Shown one piece after another: positions 1-12,063 of a stretch of DNA of 64,000 bases; position 1 is the first letter of the stretch, and the number at the start of each line of letters is the position of its first letter. Origin of the DNA: Adenophora triphylla var. japonica (lineage: Eukaryota; Streptophyta; Magnoliopsida; Asterales; Campanulaceae); contig JAFEMH010005396.1 in NCBI GenBank assembly GCA_022495995.1, forward strand, positions 100,690 to 164,689. Direction: 5' to 3'. The notes below the pieces were generated by a model. It did not search any database, was not told where the DNA came from, and worked only from the letters and a program-made list of their open reading frames with translations. The translations under genes and the position numbers were made by a program.

Positions 1-2223
1 TTAATGTGCACAAAAACGGTTCACTGACCTTATTAAATCAATTATCCCCGAAGGGTACAAATGCCCATACCGAAGTTCAACACACACTTCCAAGCTTTAA
101 AACACATTTCAACAATTCCAACATGATATTCTTGTTTGACTTTCATTTATAGTATAGCCACCACTCATAATATTTATACTTAGTTAAATTATCCACAAGA
201 AAACAAAATCTCGTACTACTAATACTATCTTCTATAAATAACACTAAAACATTCATTAAGATAATAAACTTGGTAAATCATCCTCACTTCAATGATTCCT
301 CAAGTTGAATATTCAACACTTTTACTTAATTTGAGTCATCTATTTCCCACCTTTGATATTAGGATTGTACTTAGTAACAACGTATTACATACATCAAGTT
401 TCCGATCAATTTCCATGATCTCCTAATAAGAAAATATAATTGGAACTCACATAGGTCAATCATCCCCAAATTGCGATTAAACAGTGTAAACTATCTTACC
501 TCTCTATAACCATCAACAACTCAAAATCCGCATAACACCAATACCTTCCTAAATATCACACCAATCTCTCGAATGAGTTACACAACTAAGTCAACATATA
601 GGGTGTAATCATCCTAAAGTATCTCGCCTTCCAATAAGATTTATCCTCATTCTATATTCTCAACTAATGATAATCGTTTCGCAAAACAAACAATATTCAT
701 ACATTACCAATTCTTGAAGTTGATCCTATAAGTCACCAATAACTACATCTATTATACTTCTTCATATTTACCCTATTTACCTCTCCATAACTAATACACA
801 ACCACAAACCATAACAGTCATAATAGATACAAATGTTATCTTAAGTATATCCTTACAACAAATATTCACCACAATTGTAACATCCCGAAAATTCAACTAA
901 TAACCATTGAGTATTCTACTAGTTTCTAAAATCAGTCATACAAATCATCAACAAGTGATAACGAATACTTATTCTTCACAGTTACCTATTTGAGATCTCT
1001 CTAATCGATAAATAACCACCAAGTATCATCTTTTCTAAATATAGAACTAATTTATCCTTACGGAGATTCGCTAAGCTAATTATAATTTCCCAAGTTGAAT
1101 CATCAATTCTAGTATCCCAATTAGTGTCATCTATCTAGGAATCCGAATACCAAAATAGTACCTTATCTCAACTCAAAGCCTCAATATCCTGGTATGATAC
1201 CTGATGGAAACCCAATTTGAAACTCACATGGAAAAGACCACTTAATCAACTTATAGGATGACATCACCTACAAGAATATCTGATTTCCTATTCAAATTAG
1301 TAGCAAGAGCACAATCAATCTCTCATTAGAGAATATAGTTATAGCGCATAAGGCAAATATATGTCAGTTCTATAAGAACTCGTACTCGCGATATCTTATA
1401 AACCATAAAATCCCACTTAGACTATCACTTTCAATACTAGTCTCATATATCTAGTCTCCACCACGAGACACCAATGTATAAATACTCACTCAAGTTATAC
1501 AACCATAAACCACTCTAAATTAGGCCATATACCTAACCTCAACTAAGAGCTCACCAATTCAATTACCACCGATACATGAGAGAATTCAAGTGTCTTTTAA
1601 TCAATTATAACACATAACCCAAATAACCTTCACATTCCTTAGGCCATACCTTCGACATTTACACATATATGACATAATAGCAAATAATGACTTATCCGCC
1701 TCAACCACTCACGGAGGCAAATCAAACATAGATAAGGAGACTCGCTTCTTGCGACAGTCCTCCCCAAACACAACAACTACTCAATCAATTCAGGTCAATA
1801 TAACAATAATTCACGGATTGGCATATCTACCATATCCACCGGCAATCCATGCCCACTTAATCACAACTATCATGATAATCAAGGATGATTCGAGGTACTC
1901 TCTCATCGGAGTAGAACCTCCAGTACATAAGGCAACTCTCGGGCCATTTATGCAAATAAAAATGAAATGTAATGCCACATGAAAACGAATGAACGTGACT
2001 TATAAAAGTATGAATCCTAACTCCGGAGACAGGCAATATACCTCAAATGATTGTGGAGGAATCTATCTCTCCATATTGCTCACATTTCCTTGATTCTTTG
2101 GTTGGTCATTATCGTTTTCTGTCATTGAACAAATTCCTGCATAATACTCTCGACGTCAGTTATCACACACTCTCACTCAGCTAGACTCTACCCCGAGAAT
2201 TCTAACCGAGCTCTGATACCAAC
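1..2223 (-). mobile_element. Non-coding internal region of an LTR retroelement (LARD-like)
   Basis: This AT-rich stretch lies on the internal side of the LTR at 2224-4726, next to its primer binding site, so it should be the 5' internal (leader) part of a minus-strand element. I find no gag or pol motif in it on either strand; the longest open frame is 77 codons without recognisable similarity. That fits a long untranslated leader or a large retrotransposon derivative that lost its genes. The other LTR would lie left of the window, so the full structure cannot be judged. Confidence 0.5.
2210..2221 (-). other. Primer binding site (initiator tRNA-Met type)
   Basis: Read on the minus strand this is TGGTATCAGAGC, the standard plant retrotransposon PBS complementary to initiator tRNA-Met. 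It sits two bases from the LTR edge at 2224 and sets the orientation of the element as minus. Confidence 0.85.
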
Positions 2224-4726
2224 TGTGAGGACCCCGACCCGGAACCTACACGTGTCCCGAGCTGGAGCGTCCTCAAACTAACCCCAACTTGCCTAAACTT
2301 TTAAAAACTTTTATTTAAATTTCAAACATAAACATAACCATTTTAAAATAACTCCACTCCTTTCCACATTGGAAGAAGAGTTGACTAACCTTGAAAGTAG
2401 TAAACGGTTTTAGTTACAAAAAGATGTCGATTATAAAATAAAATTAGAGTTTATGAATACAACCCTTTTAAAAGAATTATACAACAAACACTTTCTACAC
2501 CAACCTATACATAACCCGACAATTTCCAAAATACCACTTCTAAACTCCTTTCCGCCCTTACTTGGTCGGTCCACCTGTCTCGGGATCTAAAAACATTAAA
2601 GGGAGAGGGGTGAGAATAAATCTCAGCAAGCTATTATGAATGCAGCAATATGCCAAATAAGGTGCAACACATAACAAGTCACATATAACACATTGGAAAA
2701 GCTGTAAACACCTTACATTACCTTGGTTTACCTTTTCCCGTACGAGCAAATAGTCGTACAACATTGGGTATAATAATACTCCAATCTTACAGTGAGCTGC
2801 TTAAGCAATACTCACATCTTATAAGACCCGTTTTTCAGGGAACCAAATAAGATAGTAGCAACTCCGTAAGGCTTTTGGCTCACTACAGATGCTATAACCC
2901 CAACCTGTGGCCACAGGAGGGGACGGTCACAGGTATAACATAATCCGATCACATTAGGTCACACTTCCATAATTGATCGTATTATGTTATACCCCCAATA
3001 TCAGCTGATTAACACATTATCAAGCACATAATAGTTACTTGAAACATAATCCACAAAAAGGGATAATAATATAGCAACATGGTAAAATATACTTATGTCC
3101 AACCAATATCATAGTGCAACAGTTATTCAACACACTATGCATAATAAGCAATATAGCCACATAGTAAAATATACTCATGTTCAACAATAATCAGAGTGCA
3201 GCATTTAAGTAATACACTAAGCATAATACAAGCCATGAATAAGTATTCAAGTAAGATGATGATATATCTTCAACCCATCTTACTTAGTCATTATACAACA
3301 ATATATGATCTCTATAAGGATTCAAGTTAACTCTACCAAGTTGGAGTCACACTTAATAAACTGCCAAATGATTTCTAAGTCGGACTTAAAGGGTTTCCGT
3401 AGTTCCATTTAAACCCACTTAAGGTGTCACTAAGTGACTCAAGTGTTCTACTATTATTCTAGGTTGAAAAGAATTGATTCATATCCGAATTGAATCGGTT
3501 TCTATTAATTTATAAAGGTTAGGGGTCATGTCACGAGGTCGTTGGCAAAAATCAGCAAGAACGGAAATTGGGGAAGGTCTGGCATCATGGGCGCCCGCCC
3601 ACTACCTCTTGGGCGACCGCCCAAGAGGAATTTCCAAGGAGTTAAGGTTCTGTCTACATGGGCGGCCGCTCAAGCCCCCATGGGCGACCGCCCAAGGCCA
3701 TTTTCCACCAACCAGATTTTCTAAAGTTTCTATTTACTACTTTTCTTTTCCTTTTTTAATCTTCTTTATATTCATGAACAACAAAGGAATTTTCTAACCT
3801 TACAACCTCATCTTCAATCATCTAGATCCAAAATAATATAGTCCTAGATTATTTACCACTTAAGTTTCCACCCATTTCCTTACTTTATTTCCAACTAAAA
3901 TCTTCTAATCTAACTCCACCCATTTCATTCCTTATTTCAAGTTTAACACTTTTAATCTAAATCAATTCATGTTCTTACACTCTTGATCAACAATAACATC
4001 CTTCCATAAGATTAATCAATTCCTCAACTTCCAAGAGGATTTCCAAAGCATTAAACAATCATCTAAATAACAATAACAACATTAAATAGCTCATGAACAT
4101 TTAGAGGAAGGGAAGTCATAACAACTCACATAGCAAATGTGGAATGGAATGAAGATCTTCGTAGCTTGATGAGCTCCTCTCTTCACCCCGAACACAAAAG
4201 TACTCTCGGATCTAAAAATGGTGGAGAATTGACTTCTCTAGGAATTTAAGAAATGAGGCTTTCAAGGGTAAGGTTTCCATGGAATTTTGTAAAAGAAAAT
4301 AAAATGAAGGAGAAGAAGGAGGAAGATGGAGTATAAGAATGGTAAAGGAGGTATGAGAAGTAAGGGGGGGTTATGGTGAGGGACACATGGAGGGATATGG
4401 GGGGGGGAGTAAGCCTTTCTTGGCCCCCCCATAAAAAATCTAAGGCTTTCACCTTTTAAAAATTAACCTTTCCCCCTAATTATTTATTCTACTCATTTTA
4501 ACCTCCTCTTACTATTTATCTATTTTCTATTTTTATTAATTCCCATGGTCCTTTATTTAATATCCAATGATTTCTTAAAAGATTCTAAATTTACTTCTCA
4601 CCCAACTTATCTTAAAATAAAAAAAATAAAAATTTAAAGACATAAATGAACACATAAAGTTAACATAAATATTAAAAACATATAATATAAGATTTAAAAT
4701 TTGTGCTTAGGGTTGGGGTCGTTACA
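2224..4726 (-). repeat. Long terminal repeat (5' LTR of a minus-strand element), about 2.5 kb
   Basis: The block starts TGTGAGGACCCCGACCC and ends GGTTGGGGTCGTTACA, so the ends form an imperfect inverted repeat beginning TG and ending CA, as LTRs do. A PBS abuts its left edge (2210-2221). The interior has a GC-rich patch near 3585-3705 with repeated GGGCGACCGCCCA words, unlike the AT-rich flanks. The length and the ACCCCAACCC-type termini recall Ty3/gypsy chromovirus LTRs, but no coding domain is in view to confirm the lineage. The right flank starts AAGGACATGG, a word also present inside the adjacent minisatellite at 4960, so the LTR element inserted into that repeat. No second LTR is visible in the window. 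Confidence 0.75.
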
Positions 4727-5193
4727 AAGGACATGGCCATATCCCTTGGCCTAGTACATTGCCAGTTTAAAGTTTCTGGATATTCAATTTGGTACTTTCT
4801 GGATATACATTTTATTGTTTCTGGACATGGTCAATTGTGTGTTTCTGGATATTCAATTTGGTAGTTCTGGATATTCATTTTGAAGGTTTCTGGATACTCA
4901 TTTTGAATGTTTCTGGATATTCATTTTTGTAGTTTCTGGATATAGCATTGGCCTTGGCCAAGGACATGGCCATATCCCTTGACCTAGTACATTGTCAGTT
5001 TAAAGTTTCTGGATATTGAATTTGGTACTTTTTGGATATACATTTTATTGTTTCTGGACATGGTCAATTGTGTGTTTCTGGATATTCAATTTGGTAGTTC
5101 TGGATATTCATTTTGAATGTTTCTGGATATTCATTTGATAGTTTACGGATATACATTTGAAGGTTTACGGATACTCATTTTATAGTTTCGGAC
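4727..5193. repeat. Direct repeat, about 233 bp, two copies, made of CTGGATAT units
   Basis: AAGGACATGGCCATATCCC begins at 4727 and again at 4960, and the following 200 or so bases match closely. Each copy is itself made of short degenerate units of the form TTTCTGGATAT followed by TCATTTTG or similar, so this is a higher-order repeat of a minisatellite. Related degenerate units (TTACGGATAT) continue to about 5305. Confidence 0.8.
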
Positions 5194-5319
5194 ATGGTCA
5201 ATTGTGTGTTTATGGATATATAATTTGGTAGTTACGGATATTCAATTTGGTAGTTTTACGGATAATCGTTTTGAAGGTTTCTGGATATTCATTTTGAAAG
5301 TTTCTGAATATGTACCTAA

Positions 5320-5520
5320 CACATTTCTGGATATACATTTTTGGTACTTCTGGATATCATTTATATAAATTTCTAGATATGTACATTACACATTTCTGGA
5401 TATATATTTTTGGTACTTCTGGATATCATTTATATAAATTTCTGGATATGTACCTTACACATTTCTGGATATACATTTTTGGTACTTGGATATCATTTAT
5501 ATAAATATCTGGATATAATT
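5320..5520. repeat. 69-bp tandem repeat, about three copies
   Basis: CACATTTCTGG starts at 5320, 5389 and 5458, giving an exact 69-base period. Because 69 is divisible by three, the array stays open as a 64-codon frame (5310-5504) that repeats a 23-residue unit. I regard that frame as a by-product of the period, not a gene. Confidence 0.85.
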
Positions 5521-6084
5521 TATATAAATATCAGGTATGGATATAGAGATGGTCATGATATATAAAAAATTAACAAGTAAGTTATATTGAGATCAAACAC
5601 GTAGCCTGGAGAATATCGATTTGTGTAGCACTGGAGAATATCGATTTGTGATATTTACGAATATACTCATGTAATTGAGCTTCCATTTATGCTATTGATG
5701 GATAGATCCAAAATTACGTAGATCAATCTCTGGAAATGTACAATAACAATCGACCTTAGTACAATAAACGTTGATTAAAATTAAAAACAGTAGTTGTTGA
5801 TTTGGTTCATATTACATGATTTAATCAATATCGATTTCTGTATTATTTCTTGATATTCATTTTGATTGAACTGTCCTGCTCGTCTCCATTTGTTGTGATC
5901 GTTGTAGTGTGTCTCTGTGTGTATCTACGCAAATATTGAATTTATCTAGGTTTTTATAGGTTTTTGGACAATAGAACCGGTTTAATTCAAATGGTTGCCG
6001 ATTTTTTAATATATTAAAAAATTCGTTTCTCCATACAGAGATGGAGAAACGCGTTTTTCACCAGACCAACTCTAAAAATTATTA

Positions 6085-6440
6085 CTTCCGTCCCATTTCA
6101 AATGAGCCATAGGATCATTTCACGCTTCTTAAATTTTTTTTTAAAAAAATGAATAAAGAATTGAAAGTTGCTAGAAGATTAGAGGAGAGAGAATGTAAAA
6201 GTTAAAAACATTTAATAGAAGAGAGAATGAGTGGGAGGAATAGTAAGTTAATGATTGATTTTTTTTGTAAATATGTTAAAATTATAAGGGTATAATGAAT
6301 GATTTTTTTGTAAATATATAAATATTATGAGGATATAAATGTCCGAAACACTGTTCACATATTTTCATTTATGGAATGACTCACTTGAAGTGGGAAGAAT
6401 CAAAAAGAAAAGTGGCTCATTTGAAGTGGGTCGGAGGGAG
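6085..6440. mobile_element. Stowaway-like MITE
   Basis: The ends are CTTCCGTCCCATTTCAAATG and its inverted partner CATTTGAAGTGGGTCGGAGG, flanked by TA on both sides (6083-6084 and 6441-6442). Terminal inverted repeats plus a TA duplication are the signature of Tc1/mariner Stowaway MITEs. It begins four bases after the putative target duplication of the H1 element. Confidence 0.75.
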
Positions 6441-6624
6441 TAATAATTTATCATTATAAATTCTTATTTTAAGATTTTTATAGATAATTAAATTAAAAAA
6501 AAATAAAATAAAATTTATTATCCAAATCATCTTTACATTTAACAAAAAATAGAAAATCATTCCGAGTACTACGATTACATGATGCAATAAAATTTCATGA
6601 CGCAAGTACCAAGTTTACCTTATA

Positions 6625-6902
6625 CTTTCTCCTTTCCGTTTATAGCTTCATCATTTTGAGTATGACACGCAAATTAAGGAAAAAGGTAAGTGGAGAAAGT
6701 GTTGTAAGTGTAAAAGTAAAATATGAGAGAGAATGAGTGGAGGGAATAGTAAATTTAAAAAGTATTGTGAGTATAAAAGTGAAATAGGAGAGAAAATGAC
6801 TTGGTGGAATAGTAAAGATACTTTGTCATTTTAGAAAAGGTAAAGCTTTTAACGGGACACCCCTTTTGACAAAAAGTGAAGCTATCAATGGGACGAAGGG
6901 AG
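6625..6902. mobile_element. Stowaway-like MITE
   Basis: The left end reads CTTTCTCCTTTCCGTTTATA and the right end GGGACGAAGGGAG, with TA on both sides. GAAGCTATCA near the right end pairs with the ATAGCTTC word near the left. The ends are more diverged than in neighbouring copies. Confidence 0.6.
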
Positions 6903-6942
6903 TATATTATTCTTCTTCTGTATTACTTCACTTAAAATAATA

Positions 6943-7224
6943 CTCCCTCCGTTCCGTCCGAAGCTTCACCTTTTACCCAAATGGATGTTCCGGTAGAAGT
7001 TTCACCTTTCCTAAAATGGAAAAGGTTTATTAATATTCTATTATACCTACTAACTTTTCTCTCTCACACATTTAAATTATGAATCCCACTTATCATAGTC
7101 ATATCCACTCATTTTTTCCATCTCACAACCATTCTCCCACTTTCATTATTTTTGAATATATATATTGCTTTCTTAATTTGCATGCATCACTAAAACGGTG
7201 AAACATGAATCGAAACGGAGGGAG
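6943..7224. mobile_element. Stowaway-like MITE (CTCCCTCCGTTCC subfamily)
   Basis: It starts CTCCCTCCGTTCCGTCC and ends CGAAACGGAGGGAG between TA duplications at 6941 and 7225. The interior carries GAAGCTTCACCTTTTACCC near the left end, and GGTGAAACATGAATCG is the inverted partner near the right. A related copy lies at 16486-16808. Confidence 0.8.
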
Positions 7225-7412
7225 TACTTCTTTCGTTGCAGCTGAGTTAGAGACTTTGTATTTTCGTTGTTCCGCACGAAATATAATCACCCAAAGTAAA
7301 AATATTTTACTATTTCCGGCCCCGACTCCGCTTTTGCGGCCAAGGTGTTGCCGCACTACTGCCGGCCACCATATTTGTGCTACATATCTTCATTTTTTCA
7401 ATCAATGACTAA

Positions 7413-8131
7413 GACCAAGTTCAATAGGTCAACTATCAAAAAATATTCAACTACCCTAATATCACGATACCTCATCTTCTCTTTCCATCCACTTAATCAT
7501 TCAACTACTTTCTCAACTACACCCCCGCAATAAGCTAGTTTAGTTTAAAATTCAACTCATCCCAACTCATCATTCTATATCCCACTACTTTGAGTGTTTT
7601 TTTTTTGTGTCCAAATCAAATGAAACTTATATCAATTTGTAGGGAAAAAAAATGGTTAATTTTGGTGAAAAAAAAATTAAAAAAAAATTAATTTATTAGG
7701 TGATAATTCAATTCAAATTGAAAAATGAGTGTTTTTTTTTGTGTTCAAATCAAATGAAACTTATATCAATTTGTAGGGGGAAAAAATGAAGAATTTTGGT
7801 GAATTTTTTTTTTTTTTAAATAATTTATTATGAGATAATTGAGCTTAAATAATTGGGTGAAAAAATGATAAAGTACGGACCAATCATATAGAGACACGTG
7901 TCATTGCAGATAAAAAAAAAGAAGCCTTCACGTGCCTTCCAATTCACGGACCAATGAAGGCGCGCCACGTGTCCCACAACTCCCTCCTTCAACCGGGTTG
8001 AACATTTTCAACCGGGTTGAACATTTTCAACCCAACCCTTCAACCACCACCCTCTCAACTACCCTATTAAACACTTTCAATTAACTTAATTCCTCTCAAC
8101 TCCCTAATTCAACTCTCTATTGAAAATGGCC
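7413..8131. mobile_element. MITE-like non-autonomous element with imperfect ~24 bp TIRs
   Basis: The left end GACCAAGTTCAATAGGTCAA pairs with the reverse complement of the right end, GGCCATTTTCAATAGAGAGT. No clean target duplication could be read, so the superfamily is open. The interior has a diverged internal duplication (GTGTTTTTTTTTGTGTCC at about 7593, again at about 7730) and a palindromic run of two AACCGGGTTGAACATTTTC units at about 7990-8030. Two ACGTGTC (G-box/ABRE-like) words occur at about 7895 and 7965. Confidence 0.5.
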
Positions 8132-8443
8132 TAGTATTAATGTGATTTTGAGGGGGTCCCACTTTTATCAAATTAATTTTCTTTCCAAATAAGTGGGTCT
8201 GTGTCTTCATCTCCTTGGCTAACATGAGAGCAGTAGTATCGCTTTAGCAGGCGGTGCCAAATTGTACTATTTTCTGTATCATTTTCTTTTTTCTAACAAT
8301 TTTTCTTAATTTCTGTGTCATTCTTGAAGGAAATGTAACGAGTATAAAATAAAATAAGTTTGAACGTAAAAGGTAAAAAAAAAAAAGTGAAATGTTTTTT
8401 ATTTTAAAACATCAATTATTTTCTACCAACCATATGTTATGTA
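8132..8443. other. AT-rich intergenic stretch, nothing recognised
   Basis: I find no ORF, terminal repeats or tandem repeat here beyond short A and T runs. Confidence 0.6.
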
Positions 8444-8726
8444 CTCCCTCCGTCCCACGATAATATATAAAATTTTCTTTTTGGGCGTCCCACAATAATT
8501 CATAACTTATCTAAAATGGAAAGAAATCTTTACTATTCCCTCTACTCATTCTCTCTCCTACATTATTTTAATACTCACATCACTATTATAATTTACTATT
8601 CTCTCCGCTCATTCTCTCTCCTATTTTATTTTCACACTCACAACACTTTTAATATAATACTTTCTCCTTAATCTCCATACCGAACTAAAAATTCTATATT
8701 TCTATATTTTTATGAGACGGAGGGAG
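8444..8726. mobile_element. Stowaway-like MITE
   Basis: The element starts CTCCCTCCGTCCCACGATA and ends TTTTATGAGACGGAGGGAG with TA on both sides. TATTCATTCTCTCTCCTA-type words inside occur twice, as in other copies in this window. Confidence 0.8.
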
Positions 8727-9286
8727 TATGTAAATACGATAATTATTTTTGATCGAATAGTTAAGTTTCCTTTTAAATTGGTTTTAACCTGAAGCTGAGA
8801 AGAGACCATAATTTGAAAAGAAAACAAAAACAAACAAACAAACAAAAAAGACAAACCTTTTTTCATAAAAGTAAGTTATGGATGTGGCCCATACACGTTG
8901 ACTAATAGGCTGGAGACGTGCCGTCTCAAAATCCACAATGAAAGTCGGAAATTAATCCACTTTGATGACTTGCCAAAAAAAAAGGTAATTTAATATAAGA
9001 AAAGAGAAGTATTTGCTTAGTCCGTTTAATATATTTGATTTGATTTGATTTGATTTGATATGATATGATATCTATAATATAAATGAGGGTGGTTTTTTCT
9101 ATTGTTCAATGAACAGTTTCAACGGCGGAAATTTTCATTTGCCCTCACTATTTTGTTCCTTTCTCATTTTGCCCTTAAAAAAAAAATTAATTAAAAAAAA
9201 ATTAAAAAAAAAATGTGGTCTTGGACACGAGCATGGGCTAGTATTTATTAAGAAACAAATAATAAATCAATAAAGTAATGAGTTTA
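8727..9286. other. AT-rich intergenic stretch with a TTGAT microsatellite
   Basis: A short TTGAT repeat lies at about 9034-9060, followed by ATGAT words. No coding frame or paired terminal repeats were seen. The segment from about 9105 (AATGAACAGTTTCAACGG) to 9235 looks like repeat-derived low-complexity sequence but has no boundaries I can define. Confidence 0.5.
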
Positions 9287-9560
9287 CTACCTCCATCTCT
9301 TATAAGATTTTTCAAAAATGGGTTTTACATGAAAATTAAGAAAATGTGTAAGTGGTATAAGTGTTGTGCATATGAAAAGTGAGATAGGGGAGAAAACGTT
9401 GATAGAAAATAGTAAGTTGATTGGTGTTGTAAGTATAAAAGTAAAAATATGAGAGAGAGTGAGAGGAATAGTAAATTTTTTGCAATTTTAAAAAAATGAA
9501 ATCTTATATAGGACACTCAAAATAACAAAAGTGAAATCTTATTACACGGGATGGGGAAAG
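9287..9560. mobile_element. Degenerate Stowaway-like MITE
   Basis: The left end CTACCTCCATCTCTTATAAG pairs with the right end CTTATTACACGGGATGGGG. The left flank is TA, but the right flank reads CA, so the duplication has decayed. Interior words such as GAGAGAGTGAGAGGAATAG are shared with the other copies. Confidence 0.55.
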
Positions 9561-9784
9561 CATTAGCTAAATAATGATTTTATTGTAATTTTTTAAATTT
9601 TACAAAAATTGTCCAAAATATTATTCATATTTTTTCATTTATTTTGTCATTTATGAAATAAATCAAATTGAAAACCTTAAATTAAATTTAAATAAACCAA
9701 AATCAAAAATAAAATTATAGATTGGGAGGAAGGTAGTAATATTTTTATATCAGTTGAATGAAAAGTGATACTCTATCTAATGTA

Positions 9785-10038
9785 CTCCACGTGTTTCATT
9801 TGAAAAGAAATAAAATTATATTTTTGGGTGTCACATTTAGAAAGATACATTTCAAAATGAAATTTTTTTAATATTATTTTATTAATAAAACTCACTTATT
9901 ATACTCATAATAACTATTCAGCTACTATTCCTCATTTCACATTTTTCTCTACTATCTTACTTTTTATTTTCACTATACACTTTTTTTAATTTTTGTGTAA
10001 ATTTTATTTTATGCATTTTTGTATGAGACGAAAAAAAT
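9785..10038. mobile_element. Degenerate Stowaway-like MITE
   Basis: The left end CTCCACGTGTTTCATTTG has a weak inverted partner, TGTATGAGACGAAAAAAATA. The interior matches the usual subfamily pattern of start-of-element thymines and purine-poor central words. Boundaries are approximate. Confidence 0.4.
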
Positions 10039-10050
10039 AGAAAGATAAAA

Positions 10051-10168
10051 TTTGTAAATATACCAATGACTTTCCAAATTTCGTGAATCTCGATTAAAAC
10101 CCACCAAAATTTGTAGATATACCAATGACTTTCCAAATTTCATGAATCTCAATTAACACCCACCAAAG
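10051..10168. repeat. 59-bp tandem duplication, two copies
   Basis: TTTGTAAATATACCAATGAC at 10051 recurs as TTTGTAGATATACCAATGAC at 10110, and the remaining bases match closely, ending with CCCACCAAA in both copies. Confidence 0.85.
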
Positions 10169-10267
10169 AGTTCAAAAGTACTCTTGTATGTCTATTTTAA
10201 TTTGTGATATAACAAATTTACAATTACAAAAAGTATAAATAATCATACCAATCATTTATTAGTATAT

Positions 10268-10503
10268 GCTCCCTCCAACCCACTATAAATCACACAGTTG
10301 ATCAACTGAATCAATTTTTGATCATAATTTTATGAATATCTAGATATCTCTATGCAATTCTAAAAAAAGTTATTGATAGTATTTCTAATGGTAAAGCAAT
10401 AACAATTTTTAAAATTACAAAGAAATATCTAGATATTAATAAAATCATTGGTCAAAAATTCACACAGTTGACTACTGTGTGAATTGTAATGGGACGGAGG
10501 GTA
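10268..10503. mobile_element. Stowaway-like MITE, founder of the tandem array
   Basis: The ends are GCTCCCTCCAACCCACTATA and TGTAATGGGACGGAGGG. Internal inverted words CACACAGTTGATCAACTG and CACAGTTGACTACTGTGTG lie near each end. Most of this element (from 10292) is contained in the downstream triplicated unit, so it pre-dates the array. Confidence 0.65.
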
Positions 10504-12063
10504 GTATATATTACTTAGTTCTTACCCAATTGCATTTTAAATAATATTTTGAACAAATCTTCAAAATGTTTGTCTTTTATTATTTTGTTAATAAACGTGC
10601 AAAACGCTCGGGTAAAACTCAAAATAGGGAGAGTATTTTTATTGCATATTCTTTCATCCCGGATTAATGTTCTTAGTTTGAGTTTACACGTTTATTAAAA
10701 ATCAAGACAAAATTGAGTAAAAAAATAGTCGAGAGTGGAGGATATAATATTCTATTTATAAAGCAAGGGAGTGAAAAGTAGATAGGTAAGACCATATCCA
10801 ACAACAACAACGCCATTTGTCGTGCTAACGCCAATTTGGTGAGAAATCTTCCTCCAACAACGACGCTCTATCGCTCGCTACACAGTTGATCAACTGAATC
10901 AATTTTTGACCATAATTTTATGAATATCTAGATATCTCTATGCAATTCTAAAAAAAGTTATTGATAGTATTTCTAATGGTAAAGCAATAACAATTTTTAA
11001 AATTACTAAGATATATCTAGATATTAATAAAATCATTGGTCAAAAATTCACACAGTTGACTACTGTGTGAATTGTAATGGGACGGAGGGTAGTATATATT
11101 ACTTAGTTCTTACCCAATTGCATTTTAAATAATATTTTGAACAAATCTTCAAAATGTTTATATGTCTTTTATTATTTTGTTAACAAACGTGCAAAACGCT
11201 CGGGTAAAACTCAAAATAGGGAGAGTATTTTTATTGCATATTCTTTCATCCCGAATTAATGTTCTTAGTTTGATTTTACACGTTTATTAAAAATCAAGAC
11301 AAAATTGAGTAAAAAAATAGTCGAGAGTGGAGGATATAATATTCTATTTATAAAGCAAGGGAGTGAAAAGTAGATAGGTAAGACCATATCCAACAACAAC
11401 AACGCCATTTGTCGTGCTAACGCCAATTTGGTGAGAAATCTTTCTCCAACAACGACGCTCTATCGCTCGTTACACAGTTGATCAACTGAATCAATTTTTG
11501 ACCATAATTTTATGAATATCTAGATATCTCTATGCAATTCTAAAAAAAGTTATTGATAGTATTTCTAATGGTAAAGCAATAACAATTTTTAAAATTACAA
11601 AGATATATCTAGATATTAATAAAATCATTGGTCAAAAATTCACACAATTGACTACTGTGTGAATTGTAATGGGACGGAGGGTAGTATATATTACTTAGTT
11701 CTTACCCAATTGCATTTTAAATAATATTTTGAACAAATCTTCAAAATGTTTATATGTCTTTTATTATTTTGTTAATAAACGTGCAAAACGCTCGGGTAAA
11801 ACTCAAAATAGGGAGATTATTTTTATTGCATATTCTTTCATCCCGGATTAATGTTCTTAGTTTGAGTTTACACGTTTATTAAAAATCAAGACAAAATTGA
11901 GTAAAAAAATAGTCGAGAGTGGAGGATATAATATTCTATTTATAAAGCAAGGGAGTGAAAAGTAGATAGGTAAGACCATATCCAACAACAACAACGCCAT
12001 TTGTCGTGCTAACGCCAATTTGGTGAGAAATCTTCCTCCAACAACGACGCTCTATCGCTCGCT
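10292..12063. repeat. Three-copy tandem array, unit about 590 bp
   Basis: ACACAGTTGATCAACTGAAT begins at 10292, 10880 and 11472, giving periods of 588 and 592 bases. The three copies are nearly identical; copies two and three share a four-base insertion (TTTATATGTC against TTTGTC), so they are closer to each other. Each unit fuses the body of a Stowaway MITE to a spacer and to the left part of another repeat (CCATATCCAACAACAACAACG to CTCTATCGCTCG). After the third copy the sequence runs on into GCTATATTGGCGCGGGG, presumably the ancestral continuation. The array has no coding frame. Confidence 0.9.

Larger units (their letters stand above)
4727..6072. mobile_element. Minisatellite-bearing MITE-like element H1, right part only
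   Basis: The right end (6011-6072) has the architecture of the hairpin-ended family seen at 15494, 16003 and 26433: CGTTTCTCCAT, a 6-base loop, ATGGAGAAACG, then CGTTTTTCACC, ending CAGACCAACTC. The reverse complement of the terminus, GAGTTGGTCTGG, matches the left terminus of the element at 26433. The following 9 bases, taaaaatta (6073-6081), would be the target duplication, but the left end is not in the window because the LTR element ending at 4726 interrupts the array. The interior is built from degenerate units containing CTGGATAT. Confidence 0.55.

Noticed and set aside
1749..1982. 77-codon ORF near the left edge
   Set aside because: Low-complexity composition without similarity, inside the non-coding interior of an LTR element.
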